The position numbers and the translations under genes are program-made. Below, in pieces: positions 11,655 to 21,554 of a stretch of DNA of 64,000 bases. Each line of letters begins with the position of its first letter. Positions within the stretch are counted from its first letter, which is position 1. The notes beneath the pieces are model-generated. The model was not told the origin of the DNA and did no database searches. It saw nothing but the letters and a program-made list of their open reading frames with translations. Source of the stretch: Trifolium pratense (Eukaryota > Streptophyta > Magnoliopsida > Fabales > Fabaceae); assembly GCF_020283565.1 (NCBI RefSeq), contig NC_060061.1, forward strand, positions 46,351,362 through 46,415,361, in the 5' to 3' direction.

Positions 11655-12410
11655 TACGTATTCTAGCAACATCTTTTAAGAAATTTTATATTTTATTTGT
11701 AGCCACGTACTTCCTAAAACATTTTCAGACAATTTAAAAAAGTTGCCCGAAAATGTGACCCTTTAAGGTCCTAGTGGAGTTCTGTAGAACAACTAGAGAT
11801 GCCTTGTACTTCACAAACGGTTGACAAGAATTCACGAAAGATCACTTTTTGAAAGAGAGTGATTTCTTTGTCTTTAAGTACAATGGTGAATCACTCTTTG
11901 AGGTTTAAATCTTTCATAGAGAAAGTTTCCGCGAGAAAGCAGCTTCTTATTTTGTTGAAAAATGGGGACATGCATGCTCAAACTGAACAAGGGGGTAGCA
12001 AGACAAACGAAACAAAAAACTTTATTGAAGAATTTTTTTTGTTTCGTTTGCCTTGCTACCCCCATGTTCAGTTTGAGGTTGTCCCCATTTTTAAACAAAA
12101 TAAGAAGCATCTTTCTCACAATAACTTTCTCCATCAAAGATTTAAACCTCAAACAGTGATTCTCCATTGTACTTAAAGACAAGGAAATCACTCTCTTTCA
12201 AAGAGTGATCTTTCGTGAATTCTTGCCAACCGTCCGTGAAAGTACAATGTATCATCTCTAGTTGTCAGCTGCATGTTCCACACAACTCCACTTGGACCTT
12301 TCGGGGTCACATTTTCTAGTGATTTTTTTAAATTGTCTGAAAATATTTTAGGAAGTGCCTGGAAAACAAATATAAAATTTCCTGAAATATGATTTTGCTA
12401 GAATATGTAT
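11655..12410. mobile_element. Long-inverted-repeat (foldback) element, family D
   Basis: A 756-bp palindrome with arms near 360 bp and a turn near 12030. TATTCTAGCAA (11659) pairs with TTGCTAGAATA (12394). The arms are similar enough that both strands carry nearly the same 105-residue frame (11859-12176 plus, 11874-12191 minus, both starting MISLSLSTM). That is a consequence of the palindrome, not evidence of a gene. RNA from either strand would fold into one long hairpin. Confidence 0.8.
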
Positions 12411-12904
12411 TCCTAAGAGGTAAACATAATTATTTGCTCGAAAAACAACAATTAATCATCTCAAGTACTATTAGTGAATCAACATTGTGCAAATAGTTGT
12501 GAAATATTTGTGAAACCAACAATGATAAACAAGGTTTAAAAAAATATTTGGCCAAGATTCTTTCCCAACTATGTTGCATTTGGTATCAAATACAAGAAGG
12601 CATTCGAAGTCCCCTCCACCTAAATTTTTTGGGAAGATGAATGCTAATCATGTATATTAATATATCGCATTCAGAATGATTCTATAATGTAATTAAAACG
12701 AATGCTAATCATTTATATTTAGTAAAACAAGATACTAATGAAATAATATTTTTGCCCATTTTCCTTTTTTTGACAACTCACTAAATTAGGGATATAATTG
12801 TAGTCTTTTTATACTAAATTCTAATAAAATAATATTATTATAATTATTATTCTCTATTATACATTGCTTTTATATTTTCTTTCTACTATTTATATGAGAC
12901 CTAT
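12411..12904. other. Gene-free AT-rich spacer
   Basis: Only short, biased frames; no recognised element. Confidence 0.6.
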
Positions 12905-13433
12905 GTTTCAAAACTTGTAATTAAGAATAAATTTATGTTTGTAATTTTGTAATTTTCTTATATATGTCAACGAAATATTTTACTGTATTGGCCGAGTTTT
13001 CTCACAACTTTATTCACCAACAAGAATTGCAGATAAAACTCGGCACTTTCTGGGCGAATCAAAACAAAGAAATTGGGGAGACCGTTGATTTCAAAACTAA
13101 TCGCATTTCTTTACCGAGGATTAAGAATCATGAAATCATACGAGGGAGTGAATAAGATATCAGCTGAAGCACCTATTATGTTCACTCCCTGGTTTGCTTT
13201 CATGATCTTCTTAATCCTCAGTAAAGGAATGTGATTCGTTTTGAAATCGATGGTCTCCTCAATTTCTTTGTTTTGTATCGCCCAGAAAGTGCCGAGTTTT
13301 ATCTACAATTCTTGTTGGTTAATAAAGTTGTAATAAACCCCGACCAATCTAGTAAAATATTTCGATGACGTATATAAGAAAATTGTAAAATTATAAACAT
13401 AAATTTATTATTAATAACAAGTTTTGAAATAAA
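12905..13433. mobile_element. Long-inverted-repeat (foldback) element, family A copy 2
   Basis: Same family as 3362-3837: shared CTTTATTCACCAACAAGAAT, GGGCGAATCAAAACAAAGAA and ACCGTTGATTTCAAAACTAA. Here the inverted arms extend further outward, to CAAAACTTGTAATTAAGAAT on the left and its complement on the right. This gives a fuller picture of the family: arms near 250 bp, total near 530 bp. The centre has the same AGCACCTATTATGTTCA segment but lacks the long internal hairpin of copy 1. Confidence 0.77.
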
Positions 13434-13495
13434 CAAATATTATAAAGTAGGCTAACAAATAACAATGATCATAACCGATATTCTACACGCACAAA

Positions 13496-13556
13496 AAAGA
13501 TCATATCAATTATAAAAAAAAAAAAAAAAATTATAATTGATATGATTCTTTTTTAT
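13496..13556. repeat. Short hairpin with A-run loop
   Basis: AAGATCATATCAATTATAA is followed by a run of A and then TTATAATTGATATGATTCTT. The arms are nearly perfect over about 20 bp. Probably a tiny MITE. Confidence 0.6.
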
Positions 13557-13948
13557 AATTAATCATATCCAATAAAATACTTATTAATAAATTTAAGATA
13601 TATAATAAGTATATATATATTTTTTTTTTGAAGACATATAATAAGTATATATAACTTGAACTTCAATGTTGATTTTAATGCATTTGATGTTAATTATGAT
13701 GTAGGTTGCTATATTACTTTTACTATGTAGTGTTAAATATAGATCTAGGAACAATTGAGATCGATTAACCTCTACTAAAATTTACAGGAAGATGAATGAA
13801 TATCTAACATAGTAGAAACCGATCTATCAGATTCTTCTTTTATCAAATTCCATGTTGATTATATAGTTTTGTAAAATCATTCAAAACTTGTAGACTTAAT
13901 CCAAAGCCTGACAATTATAAGTTTGAATGAGAGTAAAGCAAAATGATA

Positions 13949-14613
13949 TGTTGGGAATTGCCTTGAAAACGTGGAAAAAACACTAATCTGCTGTTTTTCG
14001 CCCCGGGCGAAAAACCTGTGCCCCGGGCGAAATTTGAAGCAGGAAAAAGGGAGCTCTCTGTCTTCTTTTCGCCCCAGGCGAAAACACTGGTGCCTCAGGC
14101 GAAAATTTTCGCCCCAGGCGAAAAAACTGGTGCCTCGGGCGAAAATCGCTGCAGGGGTATTTAAAGGGTCACGTTTTCTGTTTTTTAACAGCAAGTTTTG
14201 AGGGTTTCTTTCACCAAAACGGCGGCTAGGGTTAAGAGGGTTACTCTTGGTTCATCTCTAGGTTTTGGGTGTTGATTCTTTCATCTTGTAATCACTTATC
14301 ATTGAAATCTCTTGGTCACGGGAAGAGATTTGGGAAAAGGGTAGAATTAGGGTTGAAGTCTAATTCTTGCAACTATTTTGTATTGAATCTCGTTGTAATC
14401 AAGCTTTTCATTGATAGTGGAACGGAGGGTGGCTCTCTCCCCCAGAGTAGGTCGGTTTTGACTGAACTGGGTAAACAATTGCTTCGTGTTCTTTACAGTT
14501 TTATTGCTTATCTTTTGTTCGTGATTATTATTGCTATTTCCACATTTTGATTGCTTATTCGATTTGCTCCACACATCAAGATTATTGGTGTGATTCAATC
14601 CGAATTCACAACA
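13949..14613 (+). repeat. 5' LTR of the gag-only element
   Basis: Starts TGTTGGGAATTG and ends TTCACAACA. U3 carries three CpG-rich palindromic units, then TATTTAAA (14158-14165), the probable TATA box. Frames within it (for example 14269-14550) recur identically in the 3' LTR and are not genes. Confidence 0.95.
13995..14145 (+). promoter_or_regulatory. Three CpG-rich palindromic repeats in LTR U3, followed by a TATA box
   Basis: Units at about 13995-14032, 14066-14105 and 14106-14145 share TTTTCGCCCC(A/G)GGCGAAAA, then a near-copy of the half-site (GTGCC.C.GGCGAAA). Each is a dyad just upstream of TATTTAAA. The same block is at 16180-16330 in the 3' LTR. The position suggests protein-binding sites controlling the element promoter; that is inference. 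Confidence 0.65.
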
Positions 14614-14614
14614 A

Positions 14615-14633
14615 TTGGCGCCCACCGTGGGGC
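14615..14633 (+). other. Primer-binding site of the gag-only element
   Basis: TTGGCGCCCACCGTGGGGC begins two bases after the 5' LTR, the expected place for tRNA-primed minus-strand synthesis. It is not the initiator-Met site (TGGTATCAGAGC) common in Copia elements. I did not assign the tRNA. Confidence 0.75.
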
Positions 14634-14657
14634 AAAGGATCAAACGAATTAAGTATC

Positions 14658-15491
14658 ATGGGTTCTAAGTGGGAGATTGAGAAGTTCACCGGTAAAAATG
14701 ACTTCGATTTGTGGAAGGTGAAGGTACGGGCAATATTAACACAACAAAAGTGTGTTGAAGCATTGTTGGGCATATCGAATATGCCAAATACTCTCTCGAA
14801 CGCAGAAAAGAGCGAGATGAATGATAAGGCTTTGAGTGTCATTATCTTGTGCCTCGCGGATAATGTGTTGAGGGAAGTAGCTAAAGAAAAAACTGCGGCG
14901 GCTATGTGGACGAAGCTGGATGCGTTGTATATGACGAAGTCTTTGGCACATAAGCAGTGTTTGAAAGAACGGTTGTTTTTCTTTCGAATGGTGGAGAACA
15001 AGCCTGTGGTGGAGCAACTTTCAAAGTTCAACAAGATCATTGACGACTTGGCGAACATTGACGTGAATTTGGAAGACGATGACAAGGCCTTTCATTTGTT
15101 GTGTGCTTTACCCAAATCACTTGAAAATCTCAAGGATGCGTTGCTTTATGGCAAAGAAGGTACTATCACATTGGATGAAGTTCAATCGGCTTTGAGGACC
15201 AAGGAGTTGACAAAGTTGAGAGACTTGAGGGTTGATGATAGTGCGGAAGGGTTAAATGTGATGAGGGATAGAAGTGAGAACGACGGTAGAGGAAAGGGGA
15301 AGAAATATGGGTCAAAGTCTAGGCCAAAAGGTGATAATGGTGGCAGGTTCAGATGCTTCTATTGTCAGGATCCGGGTCACTTCAAGAAGGACTGTCCTCA
15401 GAGAAGGGGCAGCGGTAGTTCGTCAGCTCATGTTGCCGTTGATGAGGAGGAAGGCTATGAGAGTGCGGGAGCACTCATAGTCACCAGTTGA
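14658..15491 (+). CDS. gag: Copia gag protein with CCHC zinc knuckle
   Basis: 277 residues from the ATG at 14658 (MGSKWEIEKFTGKNDFDLWK), the usual start of Copia gag proteins. The same frame extends upstream to 14547, but that part is LTR and primer site. An N-terminal DUF4219-like stretch and a UBN2-type helical domain fill residues of about 10-190. A basic linker then leads to a canonical zinc knuckle CFYCQDPGHFKKDC (CX2CX4HX4C), which binds RNA. The protein ends shortly after an acidic stretch with SAGALIVTS and a stop, about where a full Copia polyprotein would continue into protease. The frame has no defects. Gag would form the particle that packages the element's own RNA, so this copy may supply its own coat but needs a partner's enzymes. 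Confidence 0.93.
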   Translation: MGSKWEIEKFTGKNDFDLWKVKVRAILTQQKCVEALLGISNMPNTLSNAEKSEMNDKALSVIILCLADNVLREVAKEKTAAAMWTKLDALYMTKSLAHKQCLKERLFFFRMVENKPVVEQLSKFNKIIDDLANIDVNLEDDDKAFHLLCALPKSLENLKDALLYGKEGTITLDEVQSALRTKELTKLRDLRVDDSAEGLNVMRDRSENDGRGKGKKYGSKSRPKGDNGGRFRCFYCQDPGHFKKDCPQRRGSGSSSAHVAVDEEEGYESAGALIVTS

Positions 15492-15509
15492 CTCTCATAG
15501 CTTGCTGAT

Positions 15510-15683
15510 CAGTCTGGAGAGGCGGTGGTAATAATACTCAACATCAGCCTGGAGAGGCGGTGGTAATAATACTCAACATCGGCCTGAAGATGCGGTGGTA
15601 ATAATACTCAACATCGGCCTGGAGAGGCGGTGGAATAATACTCAACATCAGCCTGGAGAGGCGGTGGTAAGAATACTCAGTTA
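15510..15683 (+). repeat. 35-bp minisatellite, 5 copies
   Basis: Unit of the form CAGCCTGGAGAGGCGGTGG plus TAATAATACTCAACAT. One copy has a 1-bp deletion and one is more diverged. It lies just downstream of gag, where pol would be expected. Confidence 0.9.
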
Positions 15684-15875
15684 CAAGGTGGAAGACATAG
15701 TGGATATACCGGTTTAAGGCTTTGGTGGAGGAATCTCGGTTTGAGGTGGAGGTATACCAAAGTTATGGCTATGGAGACCTTGTGTGGAAACAACGGTGAT
15801 CAAGCTTGGTAACTTGCTAGACTGCTAGAGGTAGTTGGACACAAGGAGAGTTTGAGGTTGCAGCTTGTGAAACCA

Positions 15876-16075
15876 CCTAAAAATTCCAAGGTTGGTTGGA
15901 GGTAAGCATATCTTCAAGAGTACGGAAAGCTACAATCCGGGGTTTGAAGAGGGTATGGTTTAGCTTGTGTATTGTCCTAAAAATCCAAGGGCAATTGGAG
16001 GCAAACATTTTTCGGGAGTACGGAGAGGTAGACTCCGGGGGCCGAAGAGGGTATGGTGTAAACAAGTGGAGAGAG
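15876..16075 (+). repeat. Degenerate direct duplication of about 100 bp inside the gag-only element
   Basis: CCTAAAAATTCCAAGGTTGG with GAGTACGGAAAGCTAC and GAAGAGGGTATGGTTT recurs about 100 bp later as CCTAAAAATCCAAGGGCAAT, GAGTACGGAGAGGTAGAC and GAAGAGGGTATGGTGT. Non-coding. Confidence 0.7.
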
Positions 16076-16133
16076 CAGCACGGTGGTTGATGGGAAGTTG
16101 GCATCACCATTGTTTTAAAGGCAAGGTGGAGAT

Positions 16134-16798
16134 TGTTGGGAATTGCCTTGAAAACGTGGAAAAAACACTAATCTGCTGTTTTTCGCCCCGGGCGAAAAAC
16201 CTGTGCCCCGGGCGAAATTTGAAGCAGGAAAAAGGGAGCTCTCTGTCTTCTTTTCGCCCCAGGCGAAAACACTGGTGCCTCAGGCGAAAATTTTCGCCCC
16301 AGGCGAAAAAACTGGTGCCTCGGGCGAAAATCGCTGCAGGGGTATTTAAAGGGTCACGTTTTCTGTTTTTTAACAGCAAGTTTTGAGGGTTTCTTTCACC
16401 AAAACGGCGGCTAGGGTTAAGAGGGTTACTCTTGGTTCATCTCTAGGTTTTGGGTGTTGATTCTTTCATCTTGTAATCACTTATCATTGAAATCTCTTGG
16501 TCACGGGAAGAGATTTGGGAAAAGGGTAGAATTAGGGTTGAAGTCTAATTCTTGCAACTATTTTGTATTGAATCTCGTTGTAATCAAGCTTTTCATTGAT
16601 AGTGGAACGGAGGGTGGCTCTCTCCCCCAGAGTAGGTCGGTTTTGACTGAACTGGGTAAACAATTGCTTCGTGTTCTTTACAGTTTTATTGCTTATCTTT
16701 TGTTCGTGATTATTATTGCTATTTCCACATTTTGATTGCTTATTCGATTTGCTCCACACATCAAGATTATTGGTGTGATTCAATCCGAATTCACAACA
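16134..16798 (+). repeat. 3' LTR of the gag-only element
   Basis: Same 665-bp sequence as 13949-14613 as far as I can read. It is followed directly by the TGATA target duplication. Confidence 0.95.
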
Positions 16799-16803
16799 TG
16801 ATA

Positions 16804-17775
16804 AATTATGGATACATACATATATATATATATTTGTAAATGTATGTGTTCTCCTTAGGTTTTAAATGATTTTAAAAATAGGGTCTAAGTATGTTGAAAT
16901 GAAGTAGGCAAAAGTTAGCTAAAATATTTTGTAAAAAGTGTTTTGCAATCTAACTCAATTTCTTTAAAAATCTAGTTGTTGAACCGGTGCATGCAAACAA
17001 TATGAACCGGTGCATGATTTGCAAAAATCACGAACCGGTGCATACCGGGAATGAACCAATGCATATGAAATCTGGGAATTTTAAAGAGTAATTTTGTACC
17101 GACACATAATACATTATGATAATATTATAAATTGAGTCGATGCATAGGAAATGAAATTTCAACAAAATCTTTTAAGAGAGAGTGAAGAGAATGGAAACAA
17201 AGTGGAAAAAAGAATGATGCAATCCTAACCGGTGATACTCTTAACAAAGATATGGACATGGACTGAAATGGCTAGATGCATTCAATGTGTTTTTATTTTA
17301 TTTTTAATTTTGTTGTTTGTTGAGACTATGGTGACAACATATTATATTTCTAGCCATTGAAATGAGTGTTTACTTAAATTTCTAGAGATTGCCCTCCATG
17401 GCTTTCCTATTTTGTTTGAAAAAAAAGAAAGTGTTTACTTAAATTGTTGAAAGATAAAGTAATGAGAGAGGACACAAATATAAGTATATGAGATGTTGTT
17501 TACTTAAATTGTTGTACATCGGTAAGTTATCTATTATTAAAATTTTAAGCATATGAGATGTTGTTTGATTTGTTTCGATGAGTATTTTAAAAATATATAA
17601 TTTTTAATAATAGATAACTTAAAATATTAATTATTAAAGTTGTACATTGGTAAACGTAAATGCAGTCAACTAGCGCATTTATTTTGTAATGGATGAAGTA
17701 CTAAATATTGTATATATTTCACGATTTTGGTTAATAATGAGAATAGAAAATAAATCATGTCTTGTTTTTTTTTTT
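16804..17775. other. Gene-free; short GAACCGGTGCAT repeats
   Basis: GAACCGGTGCAT occurs near 16982, 17004 and 17033, with a degenerate copy near 17053 (GAACCAATGCAT). It looks like debris of an LTR element or satellite. The rest is AT-rich without credible genes. Confidence 0.55.
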
Positions 17776-18141
17776 AAGGTACACTTAGGTTCTGTTTGGA
17801 AAAATCAATAAGCTAACAAAGTTTTGTTTTGTAACAATTTTTAAAAAAGAGCTTAAAGCTTATCTTACGAGCTTATAACTTATTTTTCAAACGCTATTTC
17901 AAGTAACTTATGAGCTTATAGCTTATATCTTATCATTTTTCTTCCAATTTTACCCTAATCATCTTACTCGAAAAAAATTAAATATTAATTAAACATATTT
18001 TTTATGTCATTGCATACTTATAAGCTAGTTCAAACGCTAATTTTATTGAACACTACAAATTTAATCAGTTTTCTTATTCGCTATAAGCTAAAAGCTAACT
18101 TATGAGCACTATTTTTTATAAACAGAGCCTAAGTGTACCTT
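17776..18141. mobile_element. MITE with AAGGTACACTTAGG termini
   Basis: AAGGTACACTTAGGTTCTGT (17776) is matched by the complement of ACAGAGCCTAAGTGTACCTT (18122-18141). The interior is rich in inverted AGCTTATAAGCTTAT motifs. 366 bp, non-coding. Shorter relatives lie near 38430-38640 and 53650-53850. Confidence 0.7.
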
Positions 18142-18954
18142 GCATTTCTTATAATATAGTTTTTGTTTATAAAAAAAATGGCATCCACAAATTTTAAACA
18201 AGAGCTTGGTGTTAGTTGTAATTTAAGGAGACTTTAGGAAATCTAATGTAAATTTCGTTTTATTATCAACTTTTCTTTTTTACCTTCCAAATAATGAGTT
18301 TTTTTTTTTTGTCTGCTTTTATAAAAAAAAAAAAAAAATTGTTTCTATGATGAGTTTTTGGAGTTTGTTTCTATGTTGAGTTGTACAGTGACTATGCACC
18401 TCATCATCGGTGACCGTTGACCAAGTTTTTAATTTTTTATATGGTCCACGTTGGAATGCCACCATTAACAAAACCAAAATTATATAACTCCAAATTTGTG
18501 ACATGGCCTAATATTACTTTACTTTTATTTTAGAAATTAAAATTCGAAATAGTCAAAGCAAATCCAAAAAAGCACCCATGCCATTCAAATTAAAATATTA
18601 AAAATTCATTGATGATATGTTGTTTAGCCACTCTGTCCACCAAAGGTGATGAAGCAGAGCATTGCAAGGAATAAATATTACTTTTTTTCTGTCATATTAA
18701 TCTTTATAATTAAGAACATATGCAATTGTAATCAGTGAAGAGATCTTGGTACTAAACAAAAAATTAACAATTTAAATTTCTTCACTATCACATTTACTTT
18801 CAAAATATATATCACAAAATATGAAAATCTGACTAGTGAAATCTGTAACTGTGTGAAATCCATTTCTTTTTTATGTACAAAGAAAAAGAGAATCTAATTA
18901 CCTTTAATTTCCCTACAAAGTACAATACAAATCCTCAAACCTCTCCCATTTAAA
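18142..18954. other. Gene-free AT-rich spacer
   Basis: Contains poly-T/poly-A runs near 18300-18340. No recognised gene or element. Confidence 0.6.
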
Positions 18955-19023
18955 CAAGATTGACCCAATAGGCCAATACTCATTTTCTTCAACTTAATAC
19001 ACCTAAACTAATCTAAATGAACC

Positions 19024-19323
19024 TTAATCCATTTCAGGGATGCTTTGAAGTGCAGGTCTCCAAGATCTTTGAAGTGATTTATAGCCATTACTATGATTCA
19101 TCAATTGGGCTAAAACTTGTTCCACCCTTAACTCCCTCATGTCCACTTTGCTCAACAACTCTTCTAACTGTTTCTTGGTAATCTTGATCTTCACTTCGGT
19201 AGTCGTTTTGGCATCGGCATAGTTGCTTTTGGCTGCGTAATTGCCTTTGGACGACGAAAAATCCCAATCTTCATCGTCGGTCGCATAGTTGGTTGATGAT
19301 TGTTGCTTCAAGCAATTTCCCAT
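19024..19323 (-). CDS. Small MGNC-type N-myristoylated plant protein, copy 1
   Basis: Single exon, 99 residues, starting MGNCLKQQ. Gly2 fits N-myristoylation and Cys4 fits palmitoylation, so the protein is probably membrane-anchored on the cytosolic face. An acidic, Ser-rich, probably disordered segment follows (residues about 8-42). The C-terminal half is a compact module (EVKIKITKKQLEELLSKVDM, then a stretch ending SWRPALQSIPE). This layout matches an unnamed family of small plant proteins that begin MGNC and end W(K/R)P.L.SI.E; I know no assigned function. The paralogue at 35166-35468 has an identical C-terminal module of about 57 residues, differing in DNA only at silent sites there, while the N-terminal half has nine substitutions and one indel. 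A TATA box lies about 130 bp upstream. Confidence 0.85.
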   Translation of the reverse strand: MGNCLKQQSSTNYATDDEDWDFSSSKGNYAAKSNYADAKTTTEVKIKITKKQLEELLSKVDMRELRVEQVLAQLMNHSNGYKSLQRSWRPALQSIPEMD

Positions 19324-19515
19324 TTTTTATTTGCTATTTTTTTTGTATTTCTTTTGCCTCTTTAAAATTTGAGTGTTATTTTGCCTATGCAAAGATGAGA
19401 GAGAGGGAGAGAAAGAGAGAGAGATTTCTTTTGAAGATGGGAGAGAGTTGGGTGATATATAGGAGAGAAAAAATGAAGATGCATGGAATGGAGTAAAAGA
19501 TGAGGAATGAGTCAT
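19324..19515 (-). promoter_or_regulatory. Leader and core promoter of the MGNC-type gene, copy 1
   Basis: On the minus strand CTCCTATATATCACCC (19451-19466) is a good TATA box. The leader between it and the ATG is CT-rich (GAGAGA on the plus strand at 19395-19430). All of this is conserved in copy 2, including GTGGGACCCATG-like sequence further upstream. Confidence 0.65.
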
Positions 19516-20430
19516 ACTTAATTTATTTATTTTTCTTAGGTGGAAAGTAGTAGGAAAGTGGGACCCATGTTAGAAGTGGTTGTTCTTGATTTTGTCTAGT
19601 CTAATGATAATGATAATCAAATAATTTTAGTCCAAATACTTTAGATAAATACTCCTACTAATAAACTCACCACGGAAATGTTAGTAAGAGTGTAGTATGC
19701 ATAAATTAATTGATCTTTAATTATTTCACTACACCTACCCTAGTTTACACAAATTGACCATAGGTTGCATCACAAATTGATTGAATAAGTTTACTCCTAA
19801 TTTGTACACATCATGTGTAATAAATTTTTATACTATGAGACACAAATTTTAAATATTTTATTTCTTATATATGAACAGAATTCAACTCAACATATATTTC
19901 AAAGTTTACAACACTTAAACATTATAAACACCATGCCATTTGATTAATAAAATGCTAAGATTTGCTAAGAAGCCTTCGGTTAGTTACATTAAGTTTTTAT
20001 CTTCTTGATGATGAATAAAATCTTGGATTAAAATAGATAAGAGCCTTGGGTATCGAAAACAAGATATCGAACACAACCACTAAACAACAAGACCAAATGA
20101 CGAAAGCGTTACGAGAAGTGGGTATATGTGTTTGGATCTGAATTCTGTGCAATCGAAAATTGGTACAGTCAAGCGCAGTCAATAAGTTTTAGGCCGTCTG
20201 ATCTTGATCGATTGGTCCAAATATCATCTAAAAAGTTTATATTAAACAAAAATAAAAAATTGTCTTAAAATCACGGTTCAGAAGTACTGATTGCATCCAA
20301 TCCGACGACATGTAATCCAATTTCATATACAATGTATGGAACACATTTTGTTGTCGGTACTCACATTGTCAAGAGTTAATTTATGGTTAGAATTTATTAA
20401 AGCAAGCAACAGCCGATTTAGTAGTGGGAG
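19516..20430. other. Gene-free flank within duplicated segment
   Basis: Promoter-distal conserved sequence to about 19675, then AT-rich sequence unlike copy 2. Short frames only. Confidence 0.6.
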
Positions 20431-20623
20431 AGTGTCAAAGGGTATTGGTGTGAAAAGGGTGTAATTAGGAATCTCAAGATATGAAAGTGTGAACACAAAT
20501 TAGTGAATGGGATCTTTTGAGTGAAGATGCTATTTGGCCATTACTCATTCACAATCACGTGCACATGCCTCACCACTTTTCCTTGTTTTTCAATTGTGTC
20601 TGCTACAACATTATTGTATGTTA

Positions 20624-20901
20624 CTCCCTCCGGTCCTTTTTATAAGAAACACTTTGGAATTTTTATTTGATCTTTTTTATAAGAAACACTTTGACACAAT
20701 TCCATTTGTACCCTTATTAAATACAATCAAATAATTCATTATAATGCTAGTGCATTAATTAGAGAGACATATTTCCCATGCTAGGTCAAAGGTTAGTTTT
20801 GGAATATAACATAAAATGTTAGAATCATTAATGAGAAAATTTACCTTCCTTAGTCAGTGTGATTTTGTCAAAGTGTTTCTTATAATAAGGACCGGAGGGA
20901 G
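20624..20901. mobile_element. Stowaway-like MITE (CTCCCTCCGGTCC termini)
   Basis: CTCCCTCCGGTCCTTTTTAT at 20624 and its complement ending GGACCGGAGGGAG at 20901, with TA on both sides. Inner arms repeat AAGAAACACTTTG. 278 bp. Absent from the paralogous segment. Confidence 0.85.
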
Positions 20902-21554
20902 TATTTTTTATTTTTTAAATTAAAGTATTCACTGCATATAATAGGAGAGATTAATTGTTCGAAATTATTCTGTAATAAATATTTTTTTATATCCAAGAGC
21001 ACTTAAATAATATGGCGTAGGTCTCTTCCAGTTTAATAAAAGTTTTGGGTTCATCTTTAACTTGGGCATGCAGCTACTAGGGCTATTAAAATTTAAATTT
21101 TTAGAGAAAGTTTATGACTCGTTTGAATACCACAAAACTTAAGAAATTAGTCTTTACGATTGCGCATGATGATACTTGGTTTCCGCTTAAAAAATATATA
21201 TTATATTGTAGTTAATAAATTTTTGTTGAATAAAGAATTTATATGAATATCATCATAACTACGGTATGCAATCTCCTTTTCACTTATTTATCATGAACCA
21301 TGTGTTCTCGTGTCGTACTTCTTCAAAATTAGTATTTGACTAATTTATATTCAACGATCCTCAAATTTGTCTGCACAACGTAGAAAATGATAAAAATAAA
21401 TGGAGATAGGGGAGCACTTTTAGTAAATGCATCAATATTCCAAGCATCTTATTTACATTTCATTATAATTGTTCACTTCAAAAGACTCGTATCTCCCTAT
21501 TAACAAGTTAAATTGAAATAAATTAAGAAAAATTCGAGCAACAATTTTTTTTTT

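Larger units (their letters stand above)
13949..16798 (+). mobile_element. Complete non-autonomous Copia-type LTR element carrying gag only (TR-GAG-like)
   Basis: 2,850 bp in total. Two LTRs of exactly 665 bp (13949-14613 and 16134-16798) are flanked by a perfect 5-bp duplication TGATA (13944-13948 and 16799-16803). A primer-binding site follows the 5' LTR and a purine-rich stretch (AAAGGCAAGGTGGAGA) precedes the 3' LTR. The interior holds one intact gag frame, then a minisatellite and non-coding sequence; protease, integrase, reverse transcriptase and RNase H are all missing. I could find no difference between the LTRs by eye, which implies very recent insertion. Mobilisation would need enzymes from a related full-length element. 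The structure matches the class described in plants as terminal-repeat retrotransposons with a GAG domain. Confidence 0.93.
18955..21415. repeat. Segmental duplication, copy 1 (carries the MGNC-type gene)
   Basis: Matches copy 2 at about 35093-45465 in four collinear blocks. (1) The gene with its 3' flank. (2) Its promoter, out to about 19675 versus 35845. (3) About 20430-20600 versus 38660-38745 plus 44684-44760. (4) About 21330-21410 versus 45365-45450 (TTTGTCT.CACAACGTAGAAAA). Copy 1 lacks the MULE and the Helitron found in copy 2 but has its own MITE at 20624-20901. Confidence 0.8.

Noticed and set aside
11859..12191. Paired 105-residue frames on opposite strands
   Set aside because: Mirror images created by the palindrome; no known motif and no coding bias.
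14269..14550. 93-residue frame, identical at 16454-16735
   Set aside because: Lies wholly inside the LTRs of the gag-only element.
14606..15085. 159-residue minus-strand frame
   Set aside because: Antisense shadow of gag.
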